Source: JAOUEA01 sp035711865
Lineage (GTDB): Bacteria > Actinomycetota > UBA4738 > HRBIN12
Assembly: GCA_035711865.1 (NCBI GenBank)
Contig: DASTBT010000136.1
Coordinates: forward strand, 1 to 8,567
DNA: 8,567 nucleotides
Reading direction: 5' to 3'
In this document: piece after piece, positions 4,828 through 8,567 of the stretch
Numbering within the stretch: the first letter of the stretch is position 1
Layout: each line of letters begins with the position of its first letter
The notes under the pieces: generated by a model
Database searches by the model: none
Told to the model about the DNA's origin: nothing
Seen by the model: only the letters and a program-made list of their open reading frames with translations
Made by a program: the position numbers and the translations under genes

Positions 4828-5391
4828 ATGAGCCAGGTCGCGAGCGATCGCATCCTCACGGTCCCCAACCTCATCTCGTTCCTCCGTATCGCGCTGATCC
4901 CGGTCTTCGTCGTCCTGATCGTCGACGACGACACGACGTTCGCCGGGTTGGTGCTGTTCGGCGCGGTGGTGGCGACCGACTGGGTCGACGGCGTGATCGC
5001 CCGCGCCACCGGGCAGGTCTCCGAGCTCGGCAAGGTCCTCGATCCGGTCGCCGACCGCCTGGCGATCGCGGCCGGGCTCATCGCGCTCGTCGCCCGCGAT
5101 GCGTTCCCGCTGTGGGCGGCGCTCCTGATCCTCGTGCGCGACGTCGCGATCCTGATCGCCGGCCTCGTGCTGCTGTGGACGCGCCGCATCCGGATCGAGG
5201 TCCGATACCTCGGCAAGGTCGCGACGTTCACCCTGATGACGGCGATCGGGTTCATCGCCTGGGGAACCCTCGGGTACCCGCTCGCCGAGGCGGCCCTCGC
5301 GTGCGGCTGGGCCTTCTACGCCGCGGGGATCGTCGAGTACTACGTGGCGACGGCGTACTACGTCGGCGACGTCCGTCGCGCTTGGGTATAG
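4828..5391 (+). CDS. pgsA: CDP-alcohol phosphatidyltransferase, likely phosphatidylglycerophosphate synthase family
   Basis: This encodes 187 residues, the usual length for the family. It is an integral membrane enzyme that joins a CDP-diacylglycerol to an alcohol, most likely glycerol-3-phosphate, in phospholipid synthesis. The signature is complete: D51xxD54G55xxA58R59, eight residues, G68xxxD72xxxD76. These aspartates bind the metal and the CDP moiety, and D76 is the catalytic base in the family. The N-terminal VPNLISFLRIALIP segment is also typical. Hydrophobic helices lie at about 18-32, 38-50, 80-95, 98-115, 125-145 and 150-170. The substrate is inferred: phosphatidylinositol-phosphate synthases share the motif, but the neighbourhood (gcvH, garA, merR) matches mycobacterial pgsA2. 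The ATG at 4828 lacks a good ribosome binding site and follows a TACTGT box by 8 nt, so the mRNA may be leaderless. gcvH begins 12 nt after its stop. Confidence 0.88.
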   Translation: MSQVASDRILTVPNLISFLRIALIPVFVVLIVDDDTTFAGLVLFGAVVATDWVDGVIARATGQVSELGKVLDPVADRLAIAAGLIALVARDAFPLWAALLILVRDVAILIAGLVLLWTRRIRIEVRYLGKVATFTLMTAIGFIAWGTLGYPLAEAALACGWAFYAAGIVEYYVATAYYVGDVRRAWV

Positions 5392-5403
5392 GGTTCAGCC
5401 TGC

Positions 5404-5796
5404 ATGGAGTTCCCCGACGACCTGCGCTACACGAAGGAACACGAGTGGGTCCGCGACGAGGGCTCGGGCCGCGCCCGGGTCGGCATCACCGACTACGCGC
5501 AGGACGCGCTCGGCGACGTGGTCTACGTCGACGTTCCGCAGACCGGGATCGAGGTCACGGCGGGCCGGCCGTTCAGCGAGGTCGAGTCCACGAAGTCCGT
5601 GTCCGACGTGTACGCGCCGGTCTCCGGCACGGTCGTGGACCGCAACGGGCAGCTCGAGGATCGCTCCGAGCTCGTGAATGAGCAGCCCTACGGCGACGGC
5701 TGGCTCATCCTGGTCGAGATGACGGAGCCCGCCCAGCTCGAGGGTCTGATGGACGCCGCGGCCTATCGAGCGTTCGTCGAGCAGCAGGCCGACTGA
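5404..5796 (+). CDS. gcvH: Glycine cleavage system H protein
   Basis: This encodes 130 residues, normal for the family. The H protein is the soluble lipoyl carrier that shuttles the aminomethyl group between the P, T and L proteins when glycine is broken down to CO2, ammonia and methylene-THF. The N-terminal DLRYTKEHEWVR, the GITDYAQDALGDVVYVDVP stretch and the lipoylation site ESTKSVSD (Lys64) are all present, as is the C-terminal NEQPYGDGWL motif. The genes for the other cleavage proteins are not in this window. The gene starts 12 nt after pgsA. No Shine-Dalgarno is visible before the ATG at 5404, but a TAGGGT (5389-5394, overlapping the pgsA stop) lies 9 nt upstream. A leaderless start or coupling to pgsA is therefore likely. 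Placement next to garA matches mycobacteria, where GarA controls nitrogen and glutamate metabolism. Confidence 0.96.
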   Translation: MEFPDDLRYTKEHEWVRDEGSGRARVGITDYAQDALGDVVYVDVPQTGIEVTAGRPFSEVESTKSVSDVYAPVSGTVVDRNGQLEDRSELVNEQPYGDGWLILVEMTEPAQLEGLMDAAAYRAFVEQQAD

Positions 5797-5899
5797 CCCG
5801 CAGCTCGATACCGCGCCTCCAAGGCTCAACGTCGCCGATGATCGACGCTGTCCATGCGCTCGAGCCATCCCTCGACCCCTGCCCGGCCTCCGCCCTCGG

Positions 5900-5929
5900 T
5901 TGACCCTTCAGCCACCTGAGCGGTAGGTT
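5900..5929 (+). promoter_or_regulatory. Promoter of the garA unit
   Basis: TTGACC at 5900-5905 and TAGGTT at 5924-5929 are separated by 18 nt, the best housekeeping-type promoter in the window. Transcription would begin near 5937, leaving a leader of about 70 nt before the GTG at 6006. The promoter indicates that garA and the genes behind it are expressed apart from pgsA-gcvH. No strong terminator is visible between 5797 and 5899. Confidence 0.65.
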
Positions 5930-6005
5930 CCTCCGGCGTGTCGAGTCGAGGTTGAGGCTTTGGCCCTCACCCTCGAGCCGAGATCGTCGAACCGAGGGGT
6001 CGACC

Positions 6006-6461
6006 GTGTACTGCACCCGCTGTGGACATCCCAACAAGGACGAGGCGCGCTACTGCGCGAACTGCGGAGCTGCCCTGCAGGAGGAGACCACCCTCGGCAT
6101 CACGCCGATCGAGGTCGAAGGTGAGGGAGGTGACGAGTTCCCGTTCCCGGAGGACGAGCTCGATCCCGGTCAGGCTCTCCTTCTCGTCAAGCATGGCCCG
6201 AACGCGGGGTCGACGTTCCTGATCGAGAACGACGTCACGAGCGCGGGCCGCAACCCCGAGAGCGACGTGTTCCTGGACGACATCACGGTGAGCCGCAAGC
6301 ACGCCGAGATCCGCCGCCAGGAGGACGGGTTCTCGATCCACGACCTCGGCAGCATGAACGGCACCTACGTGAACCGTGAGCGCGTGGATCAGACCAAGCT
6401 CGCCGCGGGCGACGAGGTCCAGATCGGGAAGTTCCGTCTCGTGTTCTTCGTGAGGGAGTGA
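6006..6461 (+). CDS. garA: GarA-type FHA signalling protein with N-terminal zinc ribbon
   Basis: This encodes 151 residues from a GTG at 6006 with GAGGGG 6 nt upstream; the upstream in-frame ATG at 5952 is inside the leader. Residues 3-20 form a zinc ribbon (C3xxC6 and C17xxC20). The EETTLG motif, with Thr28-Thr29, follows. It corresponds to the ETT site of mycobacterial GarA, which is phosphorylated by PknB or PknG. After an acidic linker (36-54), the FHA domain runs from 57 to 149. Its phosphothreonine-binding residues are R82, S96, R97, H99, N118 and G119, in GRNPESD, SRKHAEI and GSMNGTYVN. The C-terminal GDEVQIGKFRLVF is near-identical to GarA as I recall it. GarA inhibits 2-oxoglutarate-using enzymes until phosphorylation makes its FHA domain bind its own tail. 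The same role is inferred here; the zinc ribbon is not present in the M. tuberculosis protein as I know it. It is probably cotranscribed with the MerR gene 5 nt downstream. Confidence 0.92.
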   Translation: MYCTRCGHPNKDEARYCANCGAALQEETTLGITPIEVEGEGGDEFPFPEDELDPGQALLLVKHGPNAGSTFLIENDVTSAGRNPESDVFLDDITVSRKHAEIRRQEDGFSIHDLGSMNGTYVNRERVDQTKLAAGDEVQIGKFRLVFFVRE

Positions 6462-6466
6462 GGGGC

Positions 6467-7162
6467 GTGCCCGCGCGCAACTACCAGTCGATCGGCGAGG
6501 TCCTCGTGTCCGTGAAGACCGAGTTCCCCGACATCACGATCAGCAAGATCCGGTTCCTCGAGTCCGAGGGGCTGATCGATCCCGAACGCACGCCGTCGGG
6601 GTACCGCAAGTTCTACGACAAGGACGTCGATCGCCTGCGGTCGATCCTGCGGATGCAGCGCGACGAGTACCTGCCGCTCAAGGTGATCAAGGAGCGGCTC
6701 CTCCAGACCGAGGCATCCGACGGCGACGGCGCGGCCGCGCCGGTCGAGGTCCCCGAGGTGGAGGAGGAGCTCGCCGAGCCGCCGACCGGCCTGCAGATGT
6801 CGATCGAGGAGATGAGCGCGGCCACGGGCATCGAGCGGGACCGGATCTCCGAGCTCGAGTCCTTCGGGCTCGTCTGCTCGCACGGCCCCGAGGGCGCCAC
6901 GTACTACGACGGTGACGACTACATCGTGCTCTCGATCGTCAAGGACTTCTTCCGGTTCGGCGTCGAGCCTCGGCACCTCACGATGTACAAGCACTTCGAG
7001 GAGCGAGAGGCCGCATTCTTCGAGTCGATCGTCCTGCCGCAGCTGCGCCAGCGGAACCCCGACGCCCGCCGGACGGCGACGAACTCGCTCACCGAGCTCG
7101 CGAAGGCGTCGCGAAAGCTGAAACAGGCCCTCCTGCGGACGAACCTCCGCCGCCACCTGTAG
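6467..7162 (+). CDS. MerR-family transcription regulator, Rv1828 type
   Basis: This encodes 231 residues from a GTG at 6467, with GGAG about 8 nt upstream. A GTG at 6458 overlapping the garA stop is possible but has its purine tract too close. Residues 6-75 are a MerR winged helix: SIGEVL, the helix DITISKIRFLESEGL, the wing SGYRKFYDKDVDRLR, then LPLKVIKERL. An acidic, Pro/Ala-rich linker covers about 80-105. From about 109 a second MerR-like helix-turn-helix appears (SIEEMSAATGIERDRISELESFGLV), followed by a helical C-terminus ending in a basic stretch (SRKLKQALL, RTNLRRHL). This layout matches M. tuberculosis Rv1828, which sits next to garA. No cysteine cluster or drug-binding domain is visible, so the signal is unknown. 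It likely binds DNA as a dimer. The carboxypeptidase gene begins 4 nt after its stop, so the two are probably coupled. Confidence 0.9.
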   Translation: MPARNYQSIGEVLVSVKTEFPDITISKIRFLESEGLIDPERTPSGYRKFYDKDVDRLRSILRMQRDEYLPLKVIKERLLQTEASDGDGAAAPVEVPEVEEELAEPPTGLQMSIEEMSAATGIERDRISELESFGLVCSHGPEGATYYDGDDYIVLSIVKDFFRFGVEPRHLTMYKHFEEREAAFFESIVLPQLRQRNPDARRTATNSLTELAKASRKLKQALLRTNLRRHL

Positions 7163-7166
7163 CGGC

Positions 7167-8429
7167 GTGCGCCGGGCCATCGTCGCTCTCGGCGCCGTCG
7201 GCGTGACGCTCCTGGCGTACCTCCTGCCCGTCGGCGCGCAGACGACCACCCAGCCGGAGCCGCCCCCGCCGACGCCGGTCCTGCAGCCGAACGGTCAGCT
7301 CTCGCCGTCCCCGTTCCCGCAGGCGCTGCGGACGCCCGCACCCTCCGCCGTGCCGCCGCAGGTCGGCGCGGCGGCCGCCGTCCTCGCAGACCTCGACACC
7401 GGGCGGGTGCTGTTCGACCTGAACGGCAACGAGCTTCGCCCGATCGCGAGCATCACGAAGATCATGACCGCGCTCCTCGTGATCGAGGAGACGGTGCCCA
7501 CCGAGATCGTCACCACGAGCGCGAACGCCGCCGCCGGGGGCGGGTTCGGGATCTCGGGCCTCGGGCTCGAGACGGGGGAGCGGATGCGGGTGCAGGAGCT
7601 CCTGTACGCCCTCATGCTCCAGTCGGCCAACGACGCCGCGGTCGCCCTCGCCGAGCACGTCTCGGGCACGGTGGACGACTTCGTCCAGCGGATGAACCGG
7701 CGAGCCCGGAACCTGGGGATGGGCAGGACGCGTTTCGCCTCGCCGAACGGGCTCGACGACGACGGCTACTCCTCGGCCAGGGACCTCGCCCGGCTCACGC
7801 GGACCGCGTTCGAGGCCAGGGGGTTCGCGAGCATCGTGGCCACGCGGTTCCACACGGTCCGCTCGCTCGACGCCGAACCGCGGATGGTGCAGAACCGCAA
7901 CGCCCTGCTGTGGCTGTATCCGGACGCGACCGGCGTCAAGACGGGGTTCACCACGCCGGCGGGCTTCTGCATCGTCGCCGCGGCCGAGCGCGACGATCGC
8001 CGGCTCGTCGCGGTAGTGCTCGGGGGGTCCGGGGAGCCGTTCTCCGACGCGGCCGCGCTCCTCAACTACGGCTTCGAGGGGTTCGAGCAGCGGATGCTCG
8101 TGCGGAGCGGCACGTCGCTCGATGCGGTCGAGATCGCCGGGCGCGAGGTGGTCGTAACGGTGGCGGGCTCGCTCGAGCGCCTCGTACCCGTCGACGCCCC
8201 CGTCTCACGGACGGTGGTGCTTGACGACCACGTCCCGTACCCGCCGCCCCGCGGGTCCTCGGTCGGCGTCCTGCGGGTCACGGTGGGGGACCTGGTGGTC
8301 GGGGTCCTGCCGCTGCTCGTGGCCGGCGTCCCCCCGCCGCCCGAGCCCGAGCCGGGCTCGTGGTGGTCCCGCTCCGTGGGGTCGGTCTTCGAGGCGGTCG
8401 GGGCGGTCGTGGACGACCTCTTCGGCTAG
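7167..8429 (+). CDS. D-alanyl-D-alanine carboxypeptidase (peptidase S11, low-molecular-weight PBP)
   Basis: This encodes 420 residues from a GTG at 7167, 4 nt after the MerR stop and with no ribosome binding site of its own, which points to translational coupling. It removes the terminal D-Ala from peptidoglycan stem peptides outside the membrane. Residues 1-24 are a signal peptide (VGA|QTT). A Pro-rich linker follows (30-65), then the penicillin-binding domain with all three active-site motifs: S95-I-T-K98, S153-A-N155 and K258-T-G260. S95 is the acylated serine. Around 315-385 is a beta-rich C-terminal domain. The chain ends with a Pro-rich spacer (PPPPEPEPG) and a tail with a short amphipathic helix (WWSRSVGSVFEAVGAVVDD) that may anchor it to the membrane as in DacA/PBP5. 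Alternative: a closely related S11 enzyme such as a DD-endopeptidase. It is probably regulated with garA and merR from the promoter at 5900-5929. Confidence 0.92.
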   Translation: MRRAIVALGAVGVTLLAYLLPVGAQTTTQPEPPPPTPVLQPNGQLSPSPFPQALRTPAPSAVPPQVGAAAAVLADLDTGRVLFDLNGNELRPIASITKIMTALLVIEETVPTEIVTTSANAAAGGGFGISGLGLETGERMRVQELLYALMLQSANDAAVALAEHVSGTVDDFVQRMNRRARNLGMGRTRFASPNGLDDDGYSSARDLARLTRTAFEARGFASIVATRFHTVRSLDAEPRMVQNRNALLWLYPDATGVKTGFTTPAGFCIVAAAERDDRRLVAVVLGGSGEPFSDAAALLNYGFEGFEQRMLVRSGTSLDAVEIAGREVVVTVAGSLERLVPVDAPVSRTVVLDDHVPYPPPRGSSVGVLRVTVGDLVVGVLPLLVAGVPPPPEPEPGSWWSRSVGSVFEAVGAVVDDLFG

Positions 8430-8433
8430 CCCG

Positions 8434-8439
8434 TACCAT
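8434..8439 (+). promoter_or_regulatory. -10 box for leaderless start of hpt
   Basis: TACCAT fits TANNNT and lies 7 nt before the GTG at 8447, just after the carboxypeptidase stop. No Shine-Dalgarno is present, so a leaderless transcript is the simplest reading. Confidence 0.4.
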
Positions 8440-8446
8440 CAGCGCG

Positions 8447-8567
8447 GTGTCGGACGTCGCCAGCGTCGAGTTCGGGCGCGAGGACATCCGCCGGCGGATC
8501 GAGGAGCTCGGCCGCACCATCACCGGGGACTATGAGGGGCGCGAGCCCGTCTTGATCTCGGTCCTGA
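8447..8567 (+). CDS. hpt: Hypoxanthine phosphoribosyltransferase, N-terminal 40 residues, cut by window edge
   Basis: The frame opens with GTG at 8447 and runs off the end of the window. The visible residues have the typical start of bacterial hypoxanthine(-guanine) phosphoribosyltransferase: a helix REDIRRRIEELGRTIT, then DYEGREPVLISVL leading into the first core strand. The active-site PRPP loop would lie beyond the edge, so the assignment rests on this N-terminus. The enzyme salvages hypoxanthine and guanine to IMP and GMP using PRPP. In many Actinomycetota hpt is followed by ftsH and lies near tilS and a D-Ala-D-Ala carboxypeptidase gene (Rv3624c-Rv3627c in M. tuberculosis), which fits its position here. 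The start lacks a ribosome binding site but follows a TACCAT box by 7 nt. Confidence 0.75.
   Translation, partial: MSDVASVEFGREDIRRRIEELGRTITGDYEGREPVLISVL

Noticed and set aside
4020..5255. Open frame of 411 codons on the minus strand
   Set aside because: It is antisense to the RTX and pgsA genes, which have clear motifs. Its Ser/Arg/Pro-rich product has no recognisable domain.
6389..7249. Open frame of 286 codons on the minus strand
   Set aside because: It is the shadow of the MerR gene; the composition is low-complexity and no ribosome binding site fits.

Overview
This 8.6 kb, GC-rich window most likely comes from a member of the Actinomycetota, probably a deep-branching, uncultured-type lineage. 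The main evidence is the gene order pgsA - gcvH - garA - MerR regulator, which matches the Mycobacterium tuberculosis Rv1822/Rv1826/Rv1827/Rv1828 neighbourhood. The FHA protein also has a GarA-like phosphothreonine motif and C-terminus. Several starts lack a Shine-Dalgarno sequence and instead sit 7-9 nt after a TANNNT -10 box, as in leaderless actinobacterial transcripts. The class cannot be fixed from this sequence alone.

The left half (1-4740) looks like accessory DNA. It holds the tail of an unknown gene (2-145, +) facing a small secreted protein (490-954, -). Upstream of that is a LuxR-type regulator whose receiver domain has lost its phosphoacceptor (1274-1834, -). Then come a secreted cupin (2223-2705, +), a secreted two-cysteine protein (3204-3587, +), a convergent small membrane protein with a PH-like fold (3621-4010, -), and a secreted RTX-repeat protein (4150-4740, +). 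Each of the four exported proteins has a good ribosome binding site and a Sec signal peptide. Long gene-poor gaps separate several of these genes, and the 1.1-2.1 kb stretch is visibly less GC-biased at third codon positions than the right half. Two decayed pieces of what looks like one small helical protein family flank the cupin gene on the opposite strand.

The right half (4828-8567) is compact core genome, all on the + strand: phosphatidylglycerophosphate synthase family (pgsA), glycine-cleavage H protein (gcvH), the FHA switch protein GarA with an added N-terminal zinc ribbon, a MerR regulator of the Rv1828 type, a D-Ala-D-Ala carboxypeptidase, and the start of hypoxanthine phosphoribosyltransferase (hpt). 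Spacing is tight: 12 nt between pgsA and gcvH, 5 nt between garA and merR, 4 nt between merR and the carboxypeptidase. A clear promoter (TTGACC-N18-TAGGTT) precedes garA, so garA-merR-carboxypeptidase probably form one transcription unit. It would link a kinase-controlled metabolic switch, a regulator and cell-wall maturation.

No CRISPR array, tRNA, rRNA or intact transposase was seen. There is no clear new multi-gene system. The points most worth a second look are the paired gene remnants around the cupin, the pseudo-receiver regulator, the zinc-ribbon GarA, and the terminator-like hairpin and long leader before the 490-954 gene.
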